Part shown: positions 30,587 to 39,429 of the stretch, piece by piece | Position numbering within the stretch: the first letter of the stretch is position 1 | Layout: every line of letters begins with the position of its first letter | Assembly: GCF_020521235.1 (NCBI RefSeq) | Contig: NZ_BLAY01000035.1 | Coordinates: forward strand, 1 to 64,000 | Direction: 5' to 3' | DNA: 64,000 nt | From: Microseira wollei NIES-4236 | GTDB lineage: Bacteria > Cyanobacteriota > Cyanobacteriia > Cyanobacteriales > Aerosakkonemataceae | The notes under the pieces: model-generated | The model's database searches: none | The model's input: the letters and a program-made list of their open reading frames with translations, nothing else | What the model was told of the DNA's origin: nothing | Made by a program: the position numbers and the translations under genes

Positions 30587-31435
30587 CTATATCTCACCAT
30601 CAGATCGATATCCAAAATTTTCGGCAATTTCTTGCAGCAGGGGAATGCATCTATCAAACCAATGGGAAGTCACCTTTCCTAGTGCCATATCTAAATCTTC
30701 AGCAATATCCTTAAATTTATCAGGTGGCTCTTTCAAACAGCGCCTTTGACTGAGTCGATGACAATGACAACGAGGATAGGCACGAGGATAACAATTTCGC
30801 AGCTTCCCTTCTGGATCTTGTTCGATATATTGCCGCATTTGAATGCCAATTCTTTGGTTTTTTAATTTTTCCTGCTGCCGTTGAATTTCGGCTTCTAAAT
30901 CCCACAAGGTAGAGGGACTTTCATCTGGCAAAAGGTCGCCGAATGTTTCCCCACTGTCATCGCTAACGGGAGTATCCAGGGAGAGAGGAAGTTTACGAAT
31001 TTGGGCTTTGTATTCGGCTAGAGCAGTTTTGGGCTTTGGGCTGCGTCCTGGTGAAGAGAGCGATCGCACTTCATATCTTAACCTTAATTTCCGGTTAATC
31101 CACACCACTAAACTTTTTTCCATCGACGGATGTCTGGGTTCAAATTCCTTTATCTTCTCCCCCAGTTGCATCAACGTATCGTCCAAAACCTCCCAATAAT
31201 CAGGGTGAGAAGAACGCACTAACCCCGGTAGTTGTTGAATTTCCATCAGCAGTTGATTCATAGCCTTTCGCCACAGAGGACTCACTGGTGGGTGTTGACG
31301 CACCGTCGCAATCAGTTGGCGTAGCCTTTCATCTCGTTCGTTCATACCTTTTGTAAATTTTTGTAACAATTGCGCGACTTCTGACCTAAAAATTTTGGCA
31401 TTGGTCTGACAGATTAGCAGATGGAGATCTGACAT
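30587..31435 (-). CDS. Sigma-70-like protein of the DUF1822/CHAT-associated type
   Basis: A protein of up to 282 residues. The core (LRQLIATVRQHPPVSPLWRKAM, then MEKSLVVWINRKLRLRYE) resembles sigma region 2 of divergent cyanobacterial sigma-like proteins. The end (KFKDIAEDLDMALGKVTSHWFDRCIPLLQEIAENFGY) resembles region 4, with the Phe-Tyr-Gln helix replaced. GETFGDLLPDESPS in the middle is typical of these proteins. A better start may be the ATG at 31348 (MNERDERL), since the first 29 residues look unlike the family. Binding to RNA polymerase is not proven for this type. It is the first gene of the three-gene minus-strand set. Confidence 0.7.
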   Translation of the reverse strand: MSDLHLLICQTNAKIFRSEVAQLLQKFTKGMNERDERLRQLIATVRQHPPVSPLWRKAMNQLLMEIQQLPGLVRSSHPDYWEVLDDTLMQLGEKIKEFEPRHPSMEKSLVVWINRKLRLRYEVRSLSSPGRSPKPKTALAEYKAQIRKLPLSLDTPVSDDSGETFGDLLPDESPSTLWDLEAEIQRQQEKLKNQRIGIQMRQYIEQDPEGKLRNCYPRAYPRCHCHRLSQRRCLKEPPDKFKDIAEDLDMALGKVTSHWFDRCIPLLQEIAENFGYRSDGEI

Positions 31436-31524
31436 CAGGAAAGAGGAAAGCCAACGAACCCGGTTTCAGTTTGGCTGGGATTGCTGCGGAAACACACAGT
31501 TTAGAATTAACTGGAGAATATACA

Positions 31525-32202
31525 ATGAAAACCTTTTCAATTTTGCTATATTTGCTGCAAAATCGCCAAGAATTTATCGCGGAAATTTGCCAAGGGTTAA
31601 AAATTAACAACAAGATTATAGGACAACTAATTGTCAGTTTCATTTTCTTGGCAATTTATGGAGCGATTATAGGGGCAAACCATAGTTTACTGCAAGCTTT
31701 TTCTTCGGCGGTTAAACTCCTGGCACTTTACTTAATTACACTTTTGATTTGTTTGCCGCCCTTATACTTTTTTAACATTCTCTCTGGCTCCAGATGCAGT
31801 ATAGGTCAATACTTAGCGATGGTGCTAACAGGTGTATCGGTAACCAGCGTTTTATTATTTAGCTTAGCACCCATCACCCTCTTTTTTGGAATTTCGCTTA
31901 ACAGTTACAAATTTTTCCAATTGTTCAATGTCGCAATTTTTGCGATCGCTGGATTGATTGGCGTCAATTACGTCTATCAAGCCATGAAGTTTTTCTACGA
32001 GCAAGAGTCCGAGAATCAAGCGGCACGCATGAACATTTTACGATTCTGGTTAGCACTTTATGCCTTTGTCGGTAGCCAACTAGGATGGACGCTCAGACCT
32101 TTTTTTGGCACGCCAGGAAAACCCTTTCAGCTTTTCCGTTCTGAAATAGAAAGTAACTTCTATCTTCATATTCTTCACGTCTTAGGTTTGAATGTCAAAT
32201 AA
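31525..32202 (+). CDS. Polytopic membrane protein (often mislabelled 'actin-binding WH2')
   Basis: A 225-residue protein with about five transmembrane segments (for example GQLIVSFIFLAIYGAIIGA, LLALYLITLLICLPPLYFF and VFNVAIFAIAGLIGVNY-like stretches). Its family, with AVKLLALYLITLLICLP and RCSIGQYLAMVLTGVSVTSV, is found near CHAT and sigma-like genes. Databases often call it 'actin-binding WH2 domain' but no convincing WH2 motif is visible. The ATG at 31525 has GGAG 9 bases upstream. It is divergent from the sigma-like gene. Confidence 0.75.
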   Translation: MKTFSILLYLLQNRQEFIAEICQGLKINNKIIGQLIVSFIFLAIYGAIIGANHSLLQAFSSAVKLLALYLITLLICLPPLYFFNILSGSRCSIGQYLAMVLTGVSVTSVLLFSLAPITLFFGISLNSYKFFQLFNVAIFAIAGLIGVNYVYQAMKFFYEQESENQAARMNILRFWLALYAFVGSQLGWTLRPFFGTPGKPFQLFRSEIESNFYLHILHVLGLNVK

Positions 32203-32277
32203 TTGGCTAATGGCTAATGGCTAATAGTAATCTAATTTGACTATTAGCCAATATTTTCAAAATAGGATGGCAGGGAT

Positions 32278-32625
32278 ATGCACTCAAATTTGCATCGGTT
32301 AAAGCTCGCTGGAAAAGAACTAGAAAACTTAATTGGCTTGGAGGTGAATAACTTATTGATGCTTGATATTTTCAACATGACTATTTCGCAGATCTTGCGT
32401 CATCCTCAGCGGTTATTTTCCTTGTGTTTGGCTGAATTTTTGATTTTTGGATTGATTTTGGTGGTTGTGTTTACCGTTGGCTTGCTGCTGGCTCGAAATT
32501 CTGGTCAGTCATTTGAAGATACCTATAACATTTTTCGGTTTTTACAGGTTGCTGTGGTAATCTCCCTGATGGTGACTCTGGGATGCAACCTTTACCTTTG
32601 GATTAAAGCCAAGAATTTTTTATAG
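32278..32625 (+). CDS. Small two-helix membrane protein, unknown
   Basis: A 115-residue protein with two strong hydrophobic segments (residues about 49-70, FLIFGLILVVVFTVGLLLA, and 87-105, FLQVAVVISLMVTLGCNLYL) and a polar N-terminus. I do not recognise a family. ATG at 32278 follows AGGGAT. It ends nine bases before the next gene, so both are likely on one transcript with the multipass protein upstream. Confidence 0.6.
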   Translation: MHSNLHRLKLAGKELENLIGLEVNNLLMLDIFNMTISQILRHPQRLFSLCLAEFLIFGLILVVVFTVGLLLARNSGQSFEDTYNIFRFLQVAVVISLMVTLGCNLYLWIKAKNFL

Positions 32626-32634
32626 CTGAGAAAT

Positions 32635-33000
32635 TTGCTTGATGAAGTTAATAAATATAACGAACTAATTGAAGCGGTAGACATCGTTGAACGGCTAGAA
32701 GCAGTCAGTCAATCAGAACTCAATCTGATTGACCGAGACACTTTGATTACAGCACTAGAGGTCACCAGAGAAAGCTTGATTGCTGCTTTAAGCACAGAAA
32801 AACTCTTGAGAGAAAACAAAGGTTTGATTGCGCGTCGCTATCAATTTTTTTATTATCTAGAAAATAATTTTACCAACTTGATGGCGTTGGATACAAACAA
32901 CAAAGCTGGTGAATATGGACGTTTGCTGAACGAGTCCCTCCAGATTGGGATGAGCGTCCATAAAGAAGTTAGAAAGTTACAAAAGCGGCAAGTTAGTTGA
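32635..33000 (+). CDS. Small helical soluble protein, unknown
   Basis: A 121-residue, all-helical, charged protein (LIEAVDIVERLEAV, TALEVTRESLIAAL, LNESLQIGMSVHKEVRKLQKR). No known domain. The start is TTG at 32635, with GCTGAG just upstream; no earlier ATG is in frame and the reading frame is well filled. It may be a partner of the membrane protein encoded nine bases upstream. Confidence 0.55.
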   Translation: MLDEVNKYNELIEAVDIVERLEAVSQSELNLIDRDTLITALEVTRESLIAALSTEKLLRENKGLIARRYQFFYYLENNFTNLMALDTNNKAGEYGRLLNESLQIGMSVHKEVRKLQKRQVS

Positions 33001-33615
33001 TGAAACTAACTTGGGTCGGCTATCTGGGGTACGGGAATCCTCTTGCAGTCAACCGACCCAGGGAAGGGTGAGGATGGTCAACTGCAACGGCTATCTGGTT
33101 TTGTAGAATTGAGGTAGAGCAAACAACCAAGCCCTACTTCTACGTTTTAGCTTAATTAACAATTTGACACTCCCCGCTCTAATGTCCCAGGGCAAAATTT
33201 GTCAGACAAGCTTGTCGCTCGCGGTCACCCCGGCTCTATTGACACGAGGTTTTCGCGGACTGCTCTATAATCTTAGTACCCCATAGGCGTAAGTCTCTTG
33301 ATAGAGTCTGGGATCTGAAGTCCCAACCCCAAAAATTTATTGCCATAGCCCGCTGTTACGGGTTATTACAGGCTATACAGGCTATGATGCAAATACATCT
33401 GTCATCAGTCGGAGTTTCCCTATATTAACCGTCCTCACCTGTAGGGTAAGTCTCGCAGCCTTGTCAGGTCGCCTGTAGCCGGAAGCGGTAATCGCTCCGG
33501 CAGTCATGAAAGCTTGACATAGCAGCTGGGATTTCACACCAGCTCTTGCTATCCCTTGCTATTTTGCCAAAAAGTTTTGGGAATTCTTTAATTTAGGAGA
33601 CTTTCTGTTTCAGCT
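33001..33615 (+). promoter_or_regulatory. Long leader region of pilB
   Basis: No gene in 615 bases. TATAAT (33266-33271) lies after TGCTC, a possible -10 with only a weak -35 (a TTGACA is 21 bases upstream, too far). This would leave a leader of about 340 nt. The leader contains AGCTGG/CCAGCT stems (near 33521-33548), extended by TAGC/GCTA. GGCTATCTGG occurs twice (33016 and 33089). The structure could be regulatory, but no known riboswitch class was recognised. Confidence 0.4.
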
Positions 33616-35604
33616 ATGACTCAATCCTCATCACCCCGGCGCACCACGAGTCTGATTGCCCTTAATTTCTCTCCCTTTGGCAATAAGGTGGTGGCGTCTG
33701 GCTATGTCAATCCTGACCAGATGCATCAAGCGATCGTTGAAAGTCGCAAATCTGGGAGACCGCTGACGGAAGTTCTGGAGTCGCTCACGGGACGACAGCT
33801 GCCGCCAGAGTTGTTGCGTCAGTACAAGAAACAGCAGCTGTTTGAACTCAAAGTCCTCTACGGGGTTGAGTCGCTAGATCCAGAAATTAATCAGATACCG
33901 ACAGAGCAAGTTAACGAGCTGATTGACAAGCTGATTCCTGTTGATATCTGTCGGAGGTATAATTTAGTACCGCTAGCCAAAAACGAAACTCAGCCGCCAA
34001 GCGTTTTGGTGGCAATGGTCAACCCTGATAACCTGCAAGCGCTGGACGATTTGAACCGGATTCTCCGGCCTCAAGGGATCGAGTTACAGCGGATGGTTAT
34101 TACCATCGACGATTATCAGCAATTGATTAACGACTACCTGAACGAGCTAACCGCTAATGAAAAGAAAAAGGAAATAGCAGCGCAAACAGACGTTAGCGGG
34201 ATTATTCAGGATTTAGATGTACCGGAGCTGGGGGATCTGCCGGAAGAAGAAGGAGAGTTGGGGCAAGGTGGAGAAAATGACGCTCCGATCATCAACCTGG
34301 TGAATAAAATCCTCCTCAAAGCGCTGCAAGAAAAAGCTTCCGACATTCACGTCGAACCGCAGGAAGAATTCTTGCGCATTCGTTTCCGCAGAGATGGGGT
34401 GCTGCAACAAGCATTCGATCCCCTGCCCAAGCAGATTATTCCAGCAGTGACCGCCCGGTTTAAAGTAATTTCCCAACTGGATATTGCCGAACGGCGACAA
34501 GCACAAGACGGTCGTATCCGCCGCATGTTTGAAGGTCGCAAAGTGGACTTCCGCGTCAGTACCTTACCCAGTCGCTACGGGGAAAAGGTGGTGCTGCGGA
34601 TTTTGGATAACTCGGCGACCCAGTTGGGATTGGATAAGTTAATTACCAATGAAGAATCCTTAAAGTTGGTCAGAGAAATGGCCAGCCGTCCCTTCGGGCT
34701 GATTTTGGTGACGGGACCAACTGGTTCTGGTAAGTCAACCACGTTGTACTCAGTTCTGGCAGAAAGAAACGATCCGGGCGTCAATATCAGCACGGCGGAA
34801 GACCCGATCGAATATACCTTGGGCGGGATTACCCAATGTCAGGTGATTCGGGAGAAAGGACTAGATTTTGCCAAAATTCTGCGGGCGTTTCTGCGACAAG
34901 ACCCGGACGTGATTCTGGTGGGTGAAACGCGAGACAAAGAAACGGCAAAAACGGCAATTGAAGCGGCACTAACGGGTCACTTGGTGTTGACGACGCTCCA
35001 CACCAACGACGCAGCAGGTGCGATCGCTCGTTTAGACGAAATGGGCGTGGAACCTTTCATGGTGTCCGGCGCATTGCTGGGCGTATTAGCTCAACGCTTG
35101 ATGCGCCGCGTTTGCCCCGACTGTCGCATTCCCTACACGCCCACAAGGGAAGAACTGGCGAGGTTTGGTTTAACTGCTTCCGGCGATGCCGATATCACTT
35201 TATACAAAGCAAATACCATTCCTCCAGCGGAAAGATCTAACAACAAGAACCTTTGCAAAACCTGCAACGCAGCTGGCTACAAAGGTCGCGTTGGGGTGTA
35301 TGAAGTATTAAAAAATACAGAACGCCTGCAAACTTTAATCAACGAAGGCGCTCCGACAGAACGGATCAAGGAAGCAGCCGTAGAAGAAGGCATGATAACT
35401 TTGCTAGCCTACAGCTTAAACTTGGTGCGTGAGGGTCGTACCACTCTAGAAGAAGTTGAGCGGGTGACCTTTACCGACTCGGGTCTGGAAGCCGAACTGA
35501 AAGCCAAACGCAAAACTGCCCTCACCTGTCGCACTTGCGATGCCGGATTGCAGCAAGAGTGGCTAGAGTGTCCCTACTGCATGACTCCTCGCTTCCAAGA
35601 GTAA
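33616..35604 (+). CDS. pilB: Type IV pilus extension ATPase PilB
   Basis: A 662-residue hexameric ATPase that drives pilus extension at the inner membrane. The N-terminal MshEN/T2SSE-N region (20-190) is followed by the catalytic domain: Walker A GPTGSGKSTT (about 371-380), AEDPIEY Asp box, and VGETRDKETAKTAIEAALTGH. Cysteine pairs CPDC and CKTC bind zinc. An additional C-terminal CRTC..CPYC motif, typical of the cyanobacterial protein, is present. Pilus motors in cyanobacteria serve motility, DNA uptake and phototaxis. It leads the pilB-pilT-pilC set. Confidence 0.96.
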   Translation: MTQSSSPRRTTSLIALNFSPFGNKVVASGYVNPDQMHQAIVESRKSGRPLTEVLESLTGRQLPPELLRQYKKQQLFELKVLYGVESLDPEINQIPTEQVNELIDKLIPVDICRRYNLVPLAKNETQPPSVLVAMVNPDNLQALDDLNRILRPQGIELQRMVITIDDYQQLINDYLNELTANEKKKEIAAQTDVSGIIQDLDVPELGDLPEEEGELGQGGENDAPIINLVNKILLKALQEKASDIHVEPQEEFLRIRFRRDGVLQQAFDPLPKQIIPAVTARFKVISQLDIAERRQAQDGRIRRMFEGRKVDFRVSTLPSRYGEKVVLRILDNSATQLGLDKLITNEESLKLVREMASRPFGLILVTGPTGSGKSTTLYSVLAERNDPGVNISTAEDPIEYTLGGITQCQVIREKGLDFAKILRAFLRQDPDVILVGETRDKETAKTAIEAALTGHLVLTTLHTNDAAGAIARLDEMGVEPFMVSGALLGVLAQRLMRRVCPDCRIPYTPTREELARFGLTASGDADITLYKANTIPPAERSNNKNLCKTCNAAGYKGRVGVYEVLKNTERLQTLINEGAPTERIKEAAVEEGMITLLAYSLNLVREGRTTLEEVERVTFTDSGLEAELKAKRKTALTCRTCDAGLQQEWLECPYCMTPRFQE

Positions 35605-35639
35605 GTAACCCAAGTTGCTAGTTACATCGAAGGGCAGAC

Positions 35640-35870
35640 TGGTAATGGCTAATGGCTAATGGCTAATGGCTAATGGCTAATGGCTAATGGCTAATGGTTA
35701 ATGGCTAATGGTTAATGGCTAATGGCTAATGGCTAATGGCTAATGGTTAATGGCTAATGGCTAATGGCTAATGGCTAATGGCTAATGGCTAATAGGTAAG
35801 CGGCAAAAAATCGCCTAATACCAACACCAATTAGCAATTAGCAATTAGCAATTACCAATTACTTCTGACA
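35640..35870. repeat. GGCTAAT heptamer tandem array plus AATTAGC units
   Basis: About twenty consecutive GGCTAAT (occasionally GGTTAAT) units run from 35643 to about 35795, then inverted AATTAGCAATTAGC units occur up to 35860. The array fills the pilB-pilT gap. Slippage during replication would easily change its length. Confidence 0.95.
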
Positions 35871-35927
35871 AAAAACCAACATCCAAGTGCAATCTATTAA
35901 TCAAAAACTTGACAAGGAGACAGCTTT

Positions 35928-37043
35928 ATGCCAATGGAAATGATGATTGAAGACCTGATGGAGCAATTAATCGAGCGGGGTGGCTCGGACATGCACATCC
36001 AAGCAGGCGCTCCGGTCTACTTCCGCGTCAGCGGTAAGCTGGCTCCCGCAACTGATGAACCGCTGACGGCAGAAGAGTGTCAGCGATTAATTTTTAGCAT
36101 GTTAAATAACTCCCAGCGCAAAGATTTGGAGCAAAACTGGGAGCTAGACTGCGCTTATGGGGTTAAGGGATTGGCTCGCTTCCGGGTGAACGTCTACCGG
36201 GAACGGGGCGCTTGGGCGGCTTGCTTGCGAGCTTTGGCGTCTAAAATTCCTAACTTCGACCAGCTGGGATTGCCCGATGTCGTCCGGGAAATGACTGAAA
36301 GACCTCGCGGCATGGTACTGGTGACGGGACAAACCGGGTCTGGTAAAACAACCACGATGGCGGCGATGATCGACTTGATCAACCGGACGCGCGCCGAACA
36401 CATTCTGACAGTGGAAGACCCGATTGAATATGTTTTCCCGAACATTAAAAGCTTGGTTCACCAACGGCAAAAGGGTGAAGATACCAAGAGTTTCGCCAAT
36501 GCTCTAAGGGCGGCGCTGCGGGAAGACCCCGACGTGATTCTGGTGGGGGAAATGCGGGACTTGGAAACGATTGGTTTGGCGATTTCTGCCGCAGAAACTG
36601 GTCACTTGGTATTCGGAACGCTGCACACTAACTCCGCCGCACAAACGATTGACCGGATGCTGGATGTGTTCCCCCCGATTCAACAACCCCAAATCCGAGC
36701 CATGCTTTCTAACTCGCTGTTGGCGGTATTCAGCCAAAACTTAGTACCCAAGAAAAATCCAAAACCAGGGGAATACGGTCGGGTGATGTCGCAAGAAATC
36801 ATGGTGGTGACGCCAGCTATTTCCAACCTGATCCGGGAAGGTAAAACGGCTCAAATTTACTCGGCGATTCAAACTGGGGCGAATTTGGGGATGCAGACGA
36901 TGGAATCGGCTCTAGCCAAGCTGTACAAATCTGGAACGATCAGTTACGAAGCGGCGATGAGCAAGTCCTCCAAACCTGATGAATTGCAACGTCTGATCGG
37001 CTCGGCTCCGGCGGGAGCCAAAGTAGGGGCGGGCGCTCACTAA
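35928..37043 (+). CDS. pilT: Type IV pilus retraction ATPase PilT
   Basis: A 371-residue ATPase that depolymerises the pilus, powering twitching motility. Walker A is GQTGSGKTTTMAAM, the Asp box VEDPIEYVF, and the Walker B region VGEMRDLETIGLAI; the PilT-specific TPAISNLIREGK motif is in the C-terminus. ATG at 35928 with AAGGAG upstream. The downstream pilC is 393 bases away. The length is normal. Confidence 0.96.
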   Translation: MPMEMMIEDLMEQLIERGGSDMHIQAGAPVYFRVSGKLAPATDEPLTAEECQRLIFSMLNNSQRKDLEQNWELDCAYGVKGLARFRVNVYRERGAWAACLRALASKIPNFDQLGLPDVVREMTERPRGMVLVTGQTGSGKTTTMAAMIDLINRTRAEHILTVEDPIEYVFPNIKSLVHQRQKGEDTKSFANALRAALREDPDVILVGEMRDLETIGLAISAAETGHLVFGTLHTNSAAQTIDRMLDVFPPIQQPQIRAMLSNSLLAVFSQNLVPKKNPKPGEYGRVMSQEIMVVTPAISNLIREGKTAQIYSAIQTGANLGMQTMESALAKLYKSGTISYEAAMSKSSKPDELQRLIGSAPAGAKVGAGAH

Positions 37044-37436
37044 GTCAGCAGCGGACACCATTGCTGAAAGTCCCTAATCAAGGGAATTTCAGCAATAGAA
37101 TTAAGTTTTTTAGCAATATTTGTTGACAACAACCTGCTCCAAGTAGACCTGGCAAATATGGCATGGTCGGGTACGGAACCGTTCCTGTTGGCGGCTTGGA
37201 GACAGGCGACCCAAACAATTAACTTGCGAGTAGGAGGAATTGTTCCTTCTTCGTTTGGAAAGTTTCCTCCCGTCAGAGCGAGTCGCCACAAAAGTTTTAA
37301 TTCCTGATACTGAAACTCACGGATGTTGTACCTAGAAATAGGGAGAGCCACCGGAGAGGTTGAAAGCGAGTTAGAACCCCCTTCCCTAAAGGGAAGGGGT
37401 GGCTTCAGAAACAAATTTTTATCTTCTGTATCAGCT
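37044..37436. other. pilT-pilC interval with an 11-bp hairpin
   Basis: A minus-strand open frame of 124 codons (37040-37414) overlaps it but has no recognisable domain; I do not accept it as a gene. ACCCCCTTCCC/GGGAAGGGGT is a strong inverted repeat (37376-37400, loop TAAA). It is 37 bases before the pilC start and lacks a downstream T run. It may act as an attenuator or RNA stabiliser in the pil mRNA. Confidence 0.55.
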
Positions 37437-38678
37437 ATGCCTACCTTCGTTGCCCAAGTTCGAGACGCTCAAGGAAAGACTAAAAAAGAAAAGATTGTCG
37501 CAGAATCCCTCAGAGAGGCGCGCTCCAGACTGCGGGAGCAATATGCAAGTGTTAACGACCTCAAGGAAGCTAAAGGTTTTAGCCTTGACTTTGACCTCCA
37601 GACCGCAATGGCGAGCGTGACAGTCAAGGATAAAGCTATTTTCTCGCGCCAATTTGCCGCAATGGTTAATGCAGGCGTGGCGTTGGTGAGAGCCTTGGGT
37701 GTATTAACCGAGCAAAACAGCAATCCGAAGATGAAAAAAGCTCTCACGGCAATTAGCGCTGATGTGAATGAGGGCATTAGCCTTGCTGAGGCAATGCGTA
37801 AACATCCTCAGTGCTTCGATCAACTCTACACTGCAATGGTAGAAGCGGGGGAAGTCGGTGGGGTTCTCGATGAAGTCTTGAACCGGATTGCAAAATTGCT
37901 CGAGGATGCAGCCAGACTGCAAAACCAGGTCAAGTCTGCCATGTCCTACCCAGTGGCAGTTGGCTCTTTGGCTGTGATCATCTTTATCGGGATGACAACT
38001 TTACTATTACCAATCTTCGCGAAGATTTTTGAGGATATTGGCTTAGATCTGCCTGAATTTACCAAGTTCATGTTAGGTATCAGTGAATTTTTGCGCGGCC
38101 CAACCCTGGAGGAACCAAAGAAAAATTACAACATAGTAATTTTTATCTTTGGTCTATTTGGGGCCGCCTTTGCCTACAGGCAGTGGTACAAAACCCCGCC
38201 CGGTCGCTTAACAATGGATAAATTTTTCCTAAAAGCGCCGATTTTTGGGGATATTGTGGAAAAAACCGCTGTGGCTCGTTTCTGCCGCACCTTTGGGACC
38301 TTGACCCGTTCCGGCGTGCCAATTCTAAGTTGTTTGGAAATTGTGCGAGATACGGCAGGTAACCAAGTCATTGCCAATGCGATTGATAAGGCACGCCAAG
38401 AAATTCAAACCGGCGGCATGATCAGCATTGCCTTGCAAAGAGAAAATGTATTTCCCATCCTGGCGATTCAAATGATCAGCATTGGCGAAGAAACGGGAGA
38501 AATCGACAAAATGCTGATGAAAGTTGCCGATTTCTACGAAGATGAAGTCGAGCAAGCGGTTAAATCACTCACAAGTATCTTGGAACCGCTGATGATGATA
38601 GTAATCGCGGTGATGGTGGGTGCGATTTTGCTGTCGATGTATCTACCGATGTTTAAGGTATTTGAAGGTTTGGGCTAG
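37437..38678 (+). CDS. pilC: Type IV pilus inner-membrane platform protein PilC
   Basis: A 413-residue polytopic protein of the T2SSF family that links the PilB/PilT motor to the assembling pilus. Two T2SSF domains are visible: residues about 80-200 (IFSRQFAAMVNAGVALVRAL) and 285-405 (RFCRTFGTLTRSGVPILSCL). Three hydrophobic segments (AVIIFIGMTTLLLPIFA, the 235-255 region, and LMMIVIAVMVGAILLSMYLPMF) match known PilC. ATG at 37437 is chosen because the residues before it are unlike the family. Confidence 0.94.
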   Translation: MPTFVAQVRDAQGKTKKEKIVAESLREARSRLREQYASVNDLKEAKGFSLDFDLQTAMASVTVKDKAIFSRQFAAMVNAGVALVRALGVLTEQNSNPKMKKALTAISADVNEGISLAEAMRKHPQCFDQLYTAMVEAGEVGGVLDEVLNRIAKLLEDAARLQNQVKSAMSYPVAVGSLAVIIFIGMTTLLLPIFAKIFEDIGLDLPEFTKFMLGISEFLRGPTLEEPKKNYNIVIFIFGLFGAAFAYRQWYKTPPGRLTMDKFFLKAPIFGDIVEKTAVARFCRTFGTLTRSGVPILSCLEIVRDTAGNQVIANAIDKARQEIQTGGMISIALQRENVFPILAIQMISIGEETGEIDKMLMKVADFYEDEVEQAVKSLTSILEPLMMIVIAVMVGAILLSMYLPMFKVFEGLG

Positions 38679-38746
38679 TCGTTACAAATTTATGTCAGTG
38701 CGAGTGGCCTGAATACAATAGAAGTATCGGAGTCCCAACCAGAAAA

Positions 38747-39334
38747 ATGGCGATTAAACCATCCCATTACGAAGCGTTACTGGCAGAGTATAGCAACCAG
38801 CAAGGGGCGCTCTTGCTGTTAAAGCAGCATCGCCCCTACTTGGAGCTAATACCCAGTCTGCGCCGACCTGACGAGAGCATTATTACCATTCCTCTACCAA
38901 TCGTGCGCCTGCGGCAAACTGCACCATCGACCAAGCATAGCGGTGTGGTTACTGCCGGACACGAAGCCACTAGCTTACCCTGCGATGTGGCGATCTTGAT
39001 GTGCGACCCAGAATGGAAAATTAAAACGGGGGTGGAAATTTTAGTCTTTATTCATCGACCCCAAGAAGACTTTTCCGACTTGCTTAGTCGCTGGCGTCAG
39101 ACGCAGGTGTGGCTAGACAGAGGTTACGAGTGGATCATGCCCCCCCGCTACAAACATATCCTGAGTGAGGGAGCTGAGCATATCCATCCGTTATTTGTCG
39201 TTTTCGATGAAACACCGGAGCGAATTAAGCGGGGATTAAAGGGAGCCTTCTTACCGTTTGTGATTCAAACCCTAAACTCGGTAGTTGAGGAAGAAGTTCC
39301 AGAAATTGTGTCTACCGAAAGCCCACCTGCATAA
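38747..39334 (+). CDS. Conserved hypothetical protein downstream of pilC
   Basis: A 195-residue soluble protein. I do not recognise a characterised family. Visible features: IPSLRRPDESIITIPLPI, a central beta-rich segment (VAILMCDPEWKIKTGVEILVFIHRPQEDF) and a Trp-rich helical part (LSRWRQTQVWLDRGYEW). There are no membrane segments. It starts 68 bases after pilC and shares its direction, so it may belong to the pilus transcript; a role there is only inferred. Confidence 0.7.
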   Translation: MAIKPSHYEALLAEYSNQQGALLLLKQHRPYLELIPSLRRPDESIITIPLPIVRLRQTAPSTKHSGVVTAGHEATSLPCDVAILMCDPEWKIKTGVEILVFIHRPQEDFSDLLSRWRQTQVWLDRGYEWIMPPRYKHILSEGAEHIHPLFVVFDETPERIKRGLKGAFLPFVIQTLNSVVEEEVPEIVSTESPPA

Positions 39335-39428
39335 AAGATTTTAGATTTTAGATTTTGGATTTGAGATTGAAATTACCAACCAGCCTTTAATCTAAAATCT
39401 GCAATCTAAAATCTGCAATCTAAAATTG
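39335..39428. repeat. AGATTTTAGATTTT / AATCTAAAATCTGC inverted repeats
   Basis: AGATTTT units at 39337-39362 face AATCTAAAATCTGC units at 39388-39425, giving a stem between two convergent genes. The same AT-rich family is seen at 2710-2815. Confidence 0.8.
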
Positions 39429-39429
39429 C

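Noticed and set aside
31525-32202. Actin-binding WH2 protein
   Set aside because: The name is common in databases for this family, but the protein is a multi-pass membrane protein with no visible WH2 motif.
35643-35795. CRISPR or coding repeat
   Set aside because: Pure seven-base tandem units without spacers and with frequent stop codons.
37040-37414. Minus-strand gene between pilT and pilC
   Set aside because: No recognisable domain, it overlaps both the pilT end and the pilC leader, and its start is inside a hairpin.
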